DNA from: DASXKD01 sp963806145 | GTDB lineage: Bacteria; Actinomycetota; Actinomycetes; Streptosporangiales; Streptosporangiaceae | Length of the DNA stretch: 64,000 bases | Assembly (NCBI GenBank): GCA_963806145.1 | Contig: CAWDXD010000004.1 | Location: forward strand, 203,649 to 267,648 | Direction: 5' to 3' | Position numbers and translations under genes: made by a program | Part shown: positions 56,473 through 64,000 of the stretch, in pieces | Numbering within the stretch: the first letter of the stretch is position 1 | Layout: every line of letters starts with the position of its first letter | Notes under the pieces: model-generated | Database searches by the model: none | What the model saw: only the letters and a program-made list of their open reading frames with translations | What the model was told of the DNA's origin: nothing

Positions 56473-58203
56473 TTACATCCGCTCCGGCACGGGCACGCCG
56501 AGCAGGCCCAGGCCGGTCACCAGCACCCGCAGCGCCAGGGCGCACAGCGCGAGCCTGCTGTCGCGCACCGCAGGATCGTCTGCCTTCAGCACCGGGCATG
56601 CCTCGTAGAACGTGGTGAACACGCTGGCCGCCTCGAACAGGAAGCTGGCCAGCTGGTGCGGCTCGGCGGCCTGGGCCGCCAGCTGCACGGACCGGCCGAA
56701 CCCGAGCAGGGTCAGCGCCAGGGCCCGCTCGGCGTCCTCGGTCACGGTGATCCGCCCGGTGGCCTGCCCGGGGTCCAGTCCGGCCCTGCGGAAGATCGAC
56801 CTGATCCGGGCGGTGGCGTACTGCAGGTACGGGCCGGTGTTGCCGGTCAGTGCCAGCATCCGGTCGAAATCGAAGGTGTACCCGGAGTCGCGGGCCACCG
56901 AGAGATCCGCGTATTTGAGCGCGCCGATGCCGACCGCATCCGCGATCTGGTGACGCAGGTCAGGGTCGTCGTACCGGTCAGCGATCACCTCTTCGGCCCG
57001 CTCGACCGCCTCATCGATGAGAGTGATCAACTTGACCGATTCGCCGGTACGGGTACGAATCCGCCCGCCATCCGACCCGGTGACCAGGCCGATCACCGCG
57101 TGCTCCGCCCTGACCTCGTCCGTCAGCCACCCGGCCTGGCGGGCGACCGCGAACAGCATCCTGAAGTGAAGCGACTGCTCGGCGCCAACCACGTAGATGA
57201 GCCTGGTGGCTTTCAGGTCCTTGATGCGGTACCTGATCGCGGCCAGGTCGGTGGTGTCGTAGCCGTAGCCTCCGTCGCGCTTGCGCAGAATCATTGGCTG
57301 CGGCGCCCCGTCCCGGCCGGTGAAGCCGGGCGGAAAGGCAACGAGCGCGCCGTCGCTGATCACCGCGATCCCGGCTGCCTCCAGTTCCGCGCAGACGTCC
57401 GCCAGCATGGAGTTGTAGAAGCTCTCCGGCGTCAGGTCCGCATCCGTCAGGGTGACACCCAGCCGCTGGTAGATCGTGTTGTAGTACTGCCTGGAATCGG
57501 TCACCATGAGCTGCCACAGGCGTAGCGTGTCCGGGTCGCCCGCTTGCAGCGCTACCACCCGGTGCCTGGACCGTTCGGCGAAGGCGGGGTCGGCGTCGAA
57601 CTTGGCCCGGGCGGCCTGGTAGAAAGCGTTGATCTCACCGGCGGACAGCGCCGCGCGGGCAGGCTCTTCGCCGACGTCCAGCAGGTGCTCGATGAGCAGG
57701 CCGAACTGGGTGCCCCAGTCCCCCACATGGTTGGCCCGCACCACCGTGTGACCGAGGTATTCCAGGATGTGCACGATCGCATCCCCGACCACGGTGGTCC
57801 GCAAATGCCCGACGTGCATCTCCTTCACCACATTGGGCGAGGAGTAGTCCACCACCACCGTTCCGGCCGAGACGGCTACTGGCACGCCGAGGCGCTCGCC
57901 GGCGAGCTGCCAGGTCGCCTGGCCGGCGATCCAGTCCGCGGCCAGCGTCAGGTTCAGGAAACCGGGCCCGCTGATCTCGACGTGGTCGCATACCCCGGTG
58001 ACGTCCAGATGCGCCATGATCCGCTCGGCTACCTGGCGCGGCGGCATGCCGAGGCCCTTGGCGAGCGGGAGCGCCACGTTCGCCTGGAAGTCCGCGAACT
58101 GCGAGGGACGGATGAGCGGATCGGCGCCCGCCTGGCCGGCGCCGAACGCAGCGGTGACCGCCGCGCTCACCCGTTCCGCGAGAACCTCCTGAGGATCGGC
58201 CAT
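56473..58203 (-). CDS. argS: Arginyl-tRNA synthetase
   Basis: Class I synthetase for tRNA-Arg, 576 residues. Seen: the N-terminal additional domain, the HIGH box as H-V-G-H (N-V-V-K-E-M-H-V-G-H-L-R-T-T near 130-138), G-D-W-G-T-Q-F-G, and a KMSKS region degenerate as usual for ArgRS (R-I-R-T-R-T-G-E). The C-terminal helical DALR anticodon-binding domain ends V-P-E-R-M. ATG 58203. Followed by 60 bases to plsX upstream on the same strand. Confidence 0.96.
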   Translation of the reverse strand: MADPQEVLAERVSAAVTAAFGAGQAGADPLIRPSQFADFQANVALPLAKGLGMPPRQVAERIMAHLDVTGVCDHVEISGPGFLNLTLAADWIAGQATWQLAGERLGVPVAVSAGTVVVDYSSPNVVKEMHVGHLRTTVVGDAIVHILEYLGHTVVRANHVGDWGTQFGLLIEHLLDVGEEPARAALSAGEINAFYQAARAKFDADPAFAERSRHRVVALQAGDPDTLRLWQLMVTDSRQYYNTIYQRLGVTLTDADLTPESFYNSMLADVCAELEAAGIAVISDGALVAFPPGFTGRDGAPQPMILRKRDGGYGYDTTDLAAIRYRIKDLKATRLIYVVGAEQSLHFRMLFAVARQAGWLTDEVRAEHAVIGLVTGSDGGRIRTRTGESVKLITLIDEAVERAEEVIADRYDDPDLRHQIADAVGIGALKYADLSVARDSGYTFDFDRMLALTGNTGPYLQYATARIRSIFRRAGLDPGQATGRITVTEDAERALALTLLGFGRSVQLAAQAAEPHQLASFLFEAASVFTTFYEACPVLKADDPAVRDSRLALCALALRVLVTGLGLLGVPVPERM

Positions 58204-58263
58204 GACAACAAGACTATCGGCGGCCGGAGCCCGGCGTCGTTCTCGCGGCCTGCCGCCCGCACC

Positions 58264-59424
58264 TCACGAGCGCCGCAGGAAGTGGCGGTCCCGGCCGGGG
58301 CCGAACCGTTCCCTGATCTTCTCGGTGATCTGGCCCTTGGCCAGGTCCGCCGCCAGCCGGCAGGCCGACGTGACGCCCTTGGCCGTGGCCGCGCCGTGCG
58401 CGATCACCACCGTGCCCTCCAGCCCGAGCAGGGCGGCGCCGCCGTAGGTCTCCGCATCCATGAGTCCCGCCAGGTCCCGCAGTCCGCGCCGCTGGAACAG
58501 CGCGCCGAACCGGGCAGCCGCCGAGCCGGTCAGCGCGGCCCGCATCTGCTCGGTCGCGAACGCGGCCGCCCCCTCCAGGGTCTTCAGCGCGACGTTGCCG
58601 GTGAAACCGTCGGTCACGATCACATCCGCCTTGCCGGACAGCAGGTCGCCGCCCTCCACATTGCCCACGAAGCGCAGCGGCTGGCCCCCGTGCGGAGGCG
58701 CGCTGGCCAGCAGTTCGTGGGCGCGGCGGGCCACCCGGTTGCCCTTTCCCGGCTCGGCGCCAATGGTGAGCAGGCCCACCCTGGGCTCGGCGATGCCGTA
58801 CGCCACCTGTGCGTAGGCGACTCCCAGGTGGGCGAACGCCACCAGCATCTCCGGCTTCGGATCCGCGGTGGCCCCCGCATCCACCAGCAGCGTGGGCCCG
58901 GGCCTGGTCGGCAGCACCACCGCGAGCCCGGGGCGCATGACCCCGGGCACCGCCCGCAGCCGCAGCCGGGCGGTCGCGACGACGCCTCCGGTGGACCCGG
59001 CCGACACCACCGCCTCCGCCTGGCCCCGCCGGACCAGCTGGCACGCGATGGCCGCGCTCGAGCGCGGCCGCCGCAGGCTGGCCAGGGCGCCCTCATCCAT
59101 GGCGAGGGAATCTTCCGCGGCCGATATCTTGACCTGGCCCGGGGGGACCGGGCGCTGCGCCCCGTTCCGCGCGCTGGCCGGGGCCTGCGCGGCGAGCAAC
59201 GGCTTGAGCTGCGCGGAGCGGCCGGTGAGGATGACGTCGATGCCGAAGGCAGCCGCCGCGGCCACCGCGCCCTCGACGATCGCGGCCGGGGCATGGTCGC
59301 CGCCCATGGCGTCCACCGCGATCGTGATGGGCCGGGCCCGGGCGACCGGGGTGGATTCTCCTGACACGGCGTGATCCGTGCGGCCGCGCCAGGATCCCGC
59401 CGGCAGGGCCGGAATGTGCCGCAT
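58264..59424 (-). CDS. plsX: Phosphate acyltransferase PlsX
   Basis: Makes acyl-phosphate from acyl-ACP for phospholipid synthesis. The 386-residue protein has the start motif I-A-V-D-A-M-G-G-D-H-A-P (about residues 34-45), S-A-G-S-T-G-G, L-L-V-D-A-G-A-T, F-V-G-N-V-E-G and D-V-I-V-T-D-G-F-T-G-N-V, all PlsX hallmarks. The first ~30 residues are extra and Arg-rich, so translation may start a little downstream, at the GTG of the V-S-G-E-S segment. The G-G-T-G-A-G-A-A-G stretch upstream of the ATG is a plausible RBS. Confidence 0.92.
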   Translation of the reverse strand: MRHIPALPAGSWRGRTDHAVSGESTPVARARPITIAVDAMGGDHAPAAIVEGAVAAAAAFGIDVILTGRSAQLKPLLAAQAPASARNGAQRPVPPGQVKISAAEDSLAMDEGALASLRRPRSSAAIACQLVRRGQAEAVVSAGSTGGVVATARLRLRAVPGVMRPGLAVVLPTRPGPTLLVDAGATADPKPEMLVAFAHLGVAYAQVAYGIAEPRVGLLTIGAEPGKGNRVARRAHELLASAPPHGGQPLRFVGNVEGGDLLSGKADVIVTDGFTGNVALKTLEGAAAFATEQMRAALTGSAAARFGALFQRRGLRDLAGLMDAETYGGAALLGLEGTVVIAHGAATAKGVTSACRLAADLAKGQITEKIRERFGPGRDRHFLRRS

Positions 59425-59877
59425 GACGTCAAGCTTCTCACCTGCGCCGCCCGCCCGGGCCCGCTGGCGCCCCCCGTGTAGTGCGAAGTCCCGCGGCTAC
59501 CTGGGCGCCGTCCGCCGCTGCCCGGTCTTCATGATTCATAGCCCGAACGCGGGGTAACGATCTCCCCAGGGCGCGGGGATCAGCACAGGCCGGCGGCGCT
59601 CGCGCGCAGGCCGGCTCCGACAAGGTGAGGCCGGGAGACTCCCGGGCGCCGCGGAGCGGCCCCCGGGGCAGGCGGAGTTTGGGGATTGGTGCGGGTGACG
59701 AGACCGTGACCTCAGCGTTGCTGACGTGACGATCTTGTAATCCTCCAGGTATGACTATCCGCGCCGCCGTGAGCGTCATAGAGGGTACACACGGCGGACA
59801 ACGCCTTCCGACCACAGGCTGACGGCATTTGCGACCCTGGCAGGGCCCGGGGCCGTACCCGACCCCGAGGGAGACGT
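59425..59877. other. Intergenic region between divergent plsX and kamA-like genes
   Basis: About 450 bases. A minus-strand open frame (59438-59815) has no protein character and I reject it. Inverted G/C segments around 59630-59665 (GGGAG..CTCCC) could fold, but I recognise no riboswitch. Confidence 0.4.
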
Positions 59878-61236
59878 GTGACTCAACCCCAGATCGATCC
59901 GGCGGGCCGCCGGTTCCGCGCCTTCACCGCGAAGCACCTCGATGCCCTCGTGCAGCGTGCCGGGCTCGGCGCTACCGAGCGGATGGCCATCAAGGCCGTC
60001 GGGATGGTGCTCCCGTTCCGTACCAACTCCTACGTGGTGGACACCCTCATCGACTGGGACGCGGCGCCCGACGACCCGATATTCCGCTTGGTCTTCCCGC
60101 AGGCGGCCATGCTGGACGCGGCGGACGTGAACCGCATCGCCTGCCTGCTCGCGAACGGGGCGCCCGAGGCGGAGCTGCAGGGGGCCGTCCACGAGATCCG
60201 GATGCGGCTGAACCCGCATCCCGCCGGGCAGCTCGCGCTGAACGTGCCGGATCTCGGCGAGGAACCGCTGCCCGGCGTGCAGCACAAATATCACGAGACC
60301 GTGCTGGTGTTTCCCAAGCAGGGCCAGACCTGCCATGCGTACTGCACGTACTGCTTCCGCTGGGCACAGTTCGTGGACGAGCCCGGCCTGAAGATGGCCA
60401 CCTCGGACATCGACCGGATCACCGGCTACCTCCGGGGGCACCGCGAAGTGACGTCGGTGCTGATCACCGGCGGGGATCCGATGATCATGGGTGCCGGGGT
60501 GCTGCGCCGCTACATTGAGCCGCTGCTCGGCCCGGGCCTGGAGCACGTGGAGTCGATCAGGATCGGCAGCAAGTCGCTCGCCTACTGGCCACATCGGTTC
60601 GTCACCGATCCCGACGCCGACGAGACGCTCCGGCTCTTCGAGCAGATCGTGGCCACCGGCCGGACGCTCGCCTTCATGGCGCACTTCTCCCACCCCCGCG
60701 AACTGGAGCCGGCCGTCGTGGCAGAGGCGGTACGCCGGATCCGCGGCACCGGTGCCCTGATCCGAACGCAGGCACCGCTGATCCGCACGATCAACGACGA
60801 GTCGCACATCTGGGCGGGCATGTGGCGGACCCAGGTGCGGATGGGAATGATCCCGTACTACATGTTCGTCGAGCGGGATACCGGTCCCCAGGACTACTTC
60901 GCCGTGCCGCTCGCGCGTGGGTACCAGGTCTTCCGTGACGCCTACCGGAACGTCTCCGGGCTCGCCAGGACGGTCCGCGGGCCGTCCATGTCGGCCACCC
61001 CGGGCAAGGTGTGCGTGGACGGCATCACGGAACTGGCTGGCCAGCAGGTGTTCGTGCTGCACATGATCCAGGCCCGGGACCCAGGCCTGGTGGGCACGCC
61101 GTTCTTCGCGAGGTTCGACCCGGACGCGACCTGGATCTCGGACCTGGAGCCGGCGTTCGCGGATGGATGGCCGTGGGATCCGGAGCCTGAGGTCGTGCCG
61201 GATCTGTGGGCCGGTGAAATGTTCGAGCCTGCGTGA
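59878..61236 (+). CDS. KamA-family radical SAM protein (lysine 2,3-aminomutase-like)
   Basis: Radical SAM enzyme of 452 residues. The iron-sulfur motif C-H-A-Y-C-T-Y-C (Cys152, 156, 159) is of the C-x3-C-x2-C type, with G-G-D-P (SAM binding) near 198, as in lysine 2,3-aminomutase and EpmB. The usual PLP-lysine motif (PGGxGK) is reduced to T-P-G-K-V-C-V-D-G, so aminomutase activity is uncertain. No lysine-fermentation or EF-P genes are adjacent. The GTG at 59878 follows a GAGGGAG site. Convergent with the efflux-pump gene. Confidence 0.82.
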   Translation: MTQPQIDPAGRRFRAFTAKHLDALVQRAGLGATERMAIKAVGMVLPFRTNSYVVDTLIDWDAAPDDPIFRLVFPQAAMLDAADVNRIACLLANGAPEAELQGAVHEIRMRLNPHPAGQLALNVPDLGEEPLPGVQHKYHETVLVFPKQGQTCHAYCTYCFRWAQFVDEPGLKMATSDIDRITGYLRGHREVTSVLITGGDPMIMGAGVLRRYIEPLLGPGLEHVESIRIGSKSLAYWPHRFVTDPDADETLRLFEQIVATGRTLAFMAHFSHPRELEPAVVAEAVRRIRGTGALIRTQAPLIRTINDESHIWAGMWRTQVRMGMIPYYMFVERDTGPQDYFAVPLARGYQVFRDAYRNVSGLARTVRGPSMSATPGKVCVDGITELAGQQVFVLHMIQARDPGLVGTPFFARFDPDATWISDLEPAFADGWPWDPEPEVVPDLWAGEMFEPA

Positions 61237-61260
61237 CCCCGGGGGCCCGGGGCCCCGGAG

Positions 61261-62902
61261 CTATGCGGCGGGGGTGGCGGGCTCGGTTACGACTGCCTCG
61301 GTGGCAGGTGCCGTGGTGGTGCGCTTGGGCTCCCTGATGGCCAGGCAGCTCAGGGCGCCCACGGCCAGCAGGATGATCGGCATGATCATGGTCTGGCGCA
61401 TCGCCGTGACGAAGGCGAACGTGAAGACGTCGTGCGCGATGCGGGAGATCTCGGCGACGACCTGCGCGGGGAGGCCGTGTGCCGAGGTGCGTGCTGCCGC
61501 CACTCTGACCGGCGCCCACCTGGATGCCGCTCTGCGCGGATCTGTCCATCTCGCTGACGAACCGGCCGCGCACCTGGGGCGGCAGTGCCGCCGACCGGGC
61601 GCTCGCCTCGGTCGCGATCGAGGAGACCAGCCGGTTCTGCAGCAGGGCGCCCACGGCCGCCACGCCGATCACCTGGCCGACCTGCCGGACGGTGTTCAGC
61701 ACGCCGGAGGCGGCGCCCGCCATGCGCGGGTCGACGTTGCGCATGGCCACCGTGGTCATCGGCGCGAAGATGCAGCCCAGGCCGAACCCGGCCACGGCCA
61801 GGGGCGCCACGAACGTGGGCCAACTCGATGCCGGGTGCGCGATCAGGGCCAGCCAGGCCATGCCGACACCGAACAGGGTCAGGCCGGACATGAGGATGAA
61901 CTTGCCGCCGATCTTGTCGACCATCCGGCCCGCGACGGGGGCGACGAACATTGACACGACGGAGGCCGGCGCCATGACGAGCCCGGCCTTCAGCGCGGTG
62001 AAGCCGAGGACGGACTGGAAGTAGATGGTGAGCGGCAGGAAGATGCCCATCATGCCGATGGCCAGCACAAAAGACACCCAGTTGACCACCGAGTAGTTCC
62101 GGTCGCGGAACAGGGCGAACGGGACCAGCGGCTCCTTGTCCTGGGTGAGCTTCTGGACCAGCAGGAAGGCGAGCAGCAGCGCCACGCCCAGGCCGAGGAT
62201 CAGCGGGATGCTGAGGAAACCGGTGATCGTGCCCCAGTTGTACTTCTGCCCCTCGACCAGGCCATAGCAGATCGCCAGCAGCCCGGCGCTGGCCAGCAGC
62301 ACGCCGGGGATGTCGATCCGGTGCCGGCGGCCCAGGCGCAGGTCGGGGATGATGATCGGGGTGATCACCAGCACGATCACGCCGACGGGCAGGTTCACGT
62401 AGAAGATCCACCGCCAGTCGAACGCGGTGACCAGGAGCCCGCCCAGGGTCGGGCCGGCGATCGTGGCCACCCCGGCCACGGCGCCCCAGATGCCGAACGC
62501 GGCGCCGCGCCGTTCCGCCGGGAAGGTGTTCGTGATGATCGTCAGGGTCTGCGGCATGAGCATGGCCGCGCCCAGCCCCTGGACCGCGCGGAACGCGATC
62601 AGCCAGCCGGGGCTCGGGGCCAGGCCGCAGGCGGCCGAGGCGGCCGTGAACACCGCGACGCCGCTGGTGAACATGATCCGCGGCCCGACCAGGTCACCAA
62701 GCCTGCCCGCCGTGATGACCAGGACCGCGAGCACCAGGGCGTACGCGTTGATCACCCACAGCACGTCGTCGAGTGAGGCGTGCAGGTTGGTGATCAGGTT
62801 GGGGATCGCGATGTTGACGATTGTCAGGTCGAGCAGGGTCATGAAGAACCCGAGCGAGACGACGATCAACACTGCCCAGGGGTTCCCGTGGAACTTCCGC
62901 AC
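61261..62902 (-). CDS. DHA2-family MFS drug transporter (EmrB/QacA type), frameshifted near the 3' end
   Basis: Proton-driven multidrug exporter. From GTG 62902 (AAGGAGAAG upstream) the frame gives about 460 residues with 13 or so membrane helices and DHA2 motifs: M-T-L-L-D-L-T-I-V-N-I-A (TM1), G-R-L-G-D-L-V-G (motif A) and G-P-T-L-G-G (motif C). Near 61500-61505, in the extracytoplasmic loop before the last helix, the frame is lost. One frame over, protein sequence resumes (V-A-A-A-R-T-S-A...H-D-V-F-T-F-A-F-V-T-A) with the final helix and stops at 61261. Unrepaired, the frame runs to 61025 as nonsense. One extra base would explain it: sequencing error or recent mutation. Confidence 0.8.
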
Positions 62903-63012
62903 GACTTCTCCTTGCCTTCATGCGCACCGTGCCGCGGGCACGTGAGGTGCCGGCACGCAGGGGTACCCGCCCGGAGCAGCGGTCCCATGCCTCTCGGCCG
63001 GCAAACCGATAT

Positions 63013-63028
63013 TCAAGATATATCTTGA
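63013..63028. promoter_or_regulatory. Perfect 16-bp palindrome between the efflux pump and the SDR gene
   Basis: TCAAGATATATCTTGA is strikingly AT-rich here and overlaps a TTGACC -35-like hexamer (63025-63030). It lies 111 bases upstream of the efflux-pump start. The form suits a PadR-, TetR- or MarR-type repressor; none is encoded in the window. Confidence 0.6.
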
Positions 63029-63134
63029 CCACGGACCGGCGCTAGCCTTTATCCAGGCCACCCGGCCATGCGGCGCGCGCCGTATCTCTACCAAGACCAA
63101 GATAGAGGCAGGTGCCGACATTCCCGGGCCCGGC

Positions 63135-63165
63135 TTGCTACCGGCGAGTAGCAGGCAAGTATGCT
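63135..63165 (+). promoter_or_regulatory. Promoter of the SDR gene, probably leaderless
   Basis: TTGCTA (63135-63140), 19 bases, TATGCT (63160-63165), then six bases to the ATG at 63172. This spacing implies transcription starting at or next to the start codon; no ribosome-binding site is seen. Confidence 0.55.
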
Positions 63166-63171
63166 CCGGCC

Positions 63172-63945
63172 ATGGACCTGACAGGAACCGCAGCAATCAT
63201 CTCCGGCGGGGCGAGCGGCCTGGGTGAGGCCACGGCGCGCGCGCTCGCCGCCGCAGGCAGCACCGTGGTCATCGCCGACCTGAACGCCGGCCGCGGCGAG
63301 GCGGTCGCCGCCGAGGTCGGAGGCAAGTACGTGCAGACGGACGTCGCCGACGAGGCGTCGGTCACCACGGCCGTGGAGGTGGCCGCCGGGCAGGGATCGC
63401 CGCTGCGCGTGGTGGTCAACTGCGCGGGCATCGGGTGGGCCGAGCGCACCGTGAACCGGGACGGGTCACCGCACTCCTTCGCCACCTTCCGCAAGGTGAT
63501 CGACATCAACCTGATCGGCACCTTCAACCTGATGCGCATCGGGGCCGCGGCCGTCGCCCGTACCGAGCCGGTCGATGCCGACGGCCAGCGCGGCGTGGTC
63601 ATCAACACCGCGTCGATAGCAGGCATCGAAGGGCAGACCGGCCAGCTCGCCTACTCGGCATCCAAGGGCGGGATCATCGGGATGACCGTGCCGGCCGCAC
63701 GTGACCTCGCGGCCATCGGGATGCGGGTGAATACGATCTGCCCGGGCATCATCGACACCCCCATCTACGGCACCGGGCCCGGCAGCGAGGACTTCAAAGC
63801 GAGGCTCTCGGCCCCGATCGTGTTCCCCAAGCGCATGGGCACCGCCGCGGAGTTCGCCCGGCTGGTCCGGTCGCTGATCGAGAACGACTACATGAACGCC
63901 GAGGTCATCCGCTTCGACGGCGGGATCAGGTTCCAGCCCAAGTAG
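63172..63945 (+). CDS. SDR-family dehydrogenase, 3-hydroxyacyl-CoA dehydrogenase type 2 (HSD10)-like
   Basis: Classical SDR of 257 residues: G-G-A-S-G-L-G (12-18), Asp36 after beta-2 indicating NAD(H), N-C-A-G-I-G (about 83-88), catalytic Ser148, Tyr161 and Lys165 (Y-S-A-S-K), and P-G-I-I-D-T-P. The inserted region with F-R-K-V-I-D-I-N-L-I-G-T-F-N and the end F-D-G-G-I-R resemble HSD10-type 3-hydroxyacyl-CoA / steroid dehydrogenases that take part in fatty-acid or branched-chain oxidation. Divergent from the efflux pump. A hairpin follows the stop. Confidence 0.87.
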   Translation: MDLTGTAAIISGGASGLGEATARALAAAGSTVVIADLNAGRGEAVAAEVGGKYVQTDVADEASVTTAVEVAAGQGSPLRVVVNCAGIGWAERTVNRDGSPHSFATFRKVIDINLIGTFNLMRIGAAAVARTEPVDADGQRGVVINTASIAGIEGQTGQLAYSASKGGIIGMTVPAARDLAAIGMRVNTICPGIIDTPIYGTGPGSEDFKARLSAPIVFPKRMGTAAEFARLVRSLIENDYMNAEVIRFDGGIRFQPK

Positions 63946-63956
63946 CACGACGCAAG

Positions 63957-63985
63957 GCCCGCCGCGCGGGATCCGCGCGGCGGGC
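63957..63985 (+). terminator. Hairpin terminator after the SDR gene
   Basis: Perfect 13-bp inverted repeat GCCCGCCGCGCGG / CCGCGCGGCGGGC around GAT, starting 11 bases after the stop codon. Confidence 0.8.
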
Positions 63986-64000
63986 GGCCAATCGTTCCCA

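Noticed and set aside
59438..59815. 125-residue minus-strand open frame upstream of plsX
   Set aside because: No RBS, no recognisable sequence and Arg/Pro/Ala-rich composition typical of random frames in GC-rich DNA.

Overview
The window is very GC-rich DNA from an actinobacterium. It is densely packed with genes on both strands, many starting with GTG, several apparently leaderless. The gene order repeats known actinobacterial neighbourhoods. These are lysS-lsr2-clpC-mutY-radA (compare Mycobacterium tuberculosis Rv3598c-Rv3585), an XRE regulator / hbhA-like / DUF2516 trio (compare Rv0474-Rv0476), purA-DUF3151-fba-DedA-pyrE-clpB and dnaK-grpE-dnaJ-hspR (compare Rv0350-Rv0384c), and an etfD-type Fe-S reductase (compare Rv0338c). 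MurA keeps its catalytic cysteine, unlike mycobacteria, so I infer a soil-type actinomycete outside Mycobacteriales. I cannot name the genus from sequence alone.

Layout. 0-7 kb: the 3' end of lysS, an NlpC/P60 cell-wall hydrolase, an ArgA-type N-acetylglutamate synthase, a short-chain dehydrogenase, and a large fusion of an endonuclease-Q-like PHP/zinc domain to a UvrD helicase. 7-12.7 kb: lsr2, clpC (with a ClgR-like box next to a SigR-like promoter), mutY and radA; disA, often found beside radA, is not here. 12.8-19.7 kb: a TIM-barrel isomerase, a BKACE enzyme and an asparaginase, then a repeat-rich stretch around a frameshifted hbhA-like gene, DUF2516, AlaX, and a BlaI/M56-peptidase pair. 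19.7-25.5 kb looks accessory: a 1187-residue zinc-ribbon/cyclase/ATPase/TPR protein, VOC and macro-domain genes, gene remnants and AT-rich patches.

25.5-41.9 kb: an aminotransferase, a GGDEF-like transcription factor, murA, the operon purA-purD-ltrA-purB, DUF3151, fba, DedA, pyrE, a nucleotide-sugar-epimerase-like protein, an NYN-domain protein with a frameshift, and a TPR-like protein. 42-49.3 kb: the heat-shock operon dnaK-grpE-dnaJ-hspR-clpB, read leftward, with two HspR (HAIR) operators in front of dnaK. 49.4-56.4 kb: etfD, a TMEM175-like channel, and a response regulator/histidine kinase pair beside a membrane-anchored protein. 56.4-64 kb: argS, plsX, a KamA-family radical SAM enzyme, a frameshifted DHA2 efflux pump and an NAD-dependent dehydrogenase, the last two divergent around a perfect 16-bp palindrome.

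The chromosome here is mostly housekeeping: protein quality control (ClpC, ClpB, DnaKJ/GrpE), purine and pyrimidine synthesis, cell-wall and phospholipid precursors, and DNA repair (MutY, RadA, EndoQ-UvrD). Most notable are the EndoQ-UvrD fusion, a dispersed palindromic repeat in at least three intergenic regions, the cyclase-ATPase-TPR protein in the accessory pocket, and three genes each broken by what looks like one extra base.
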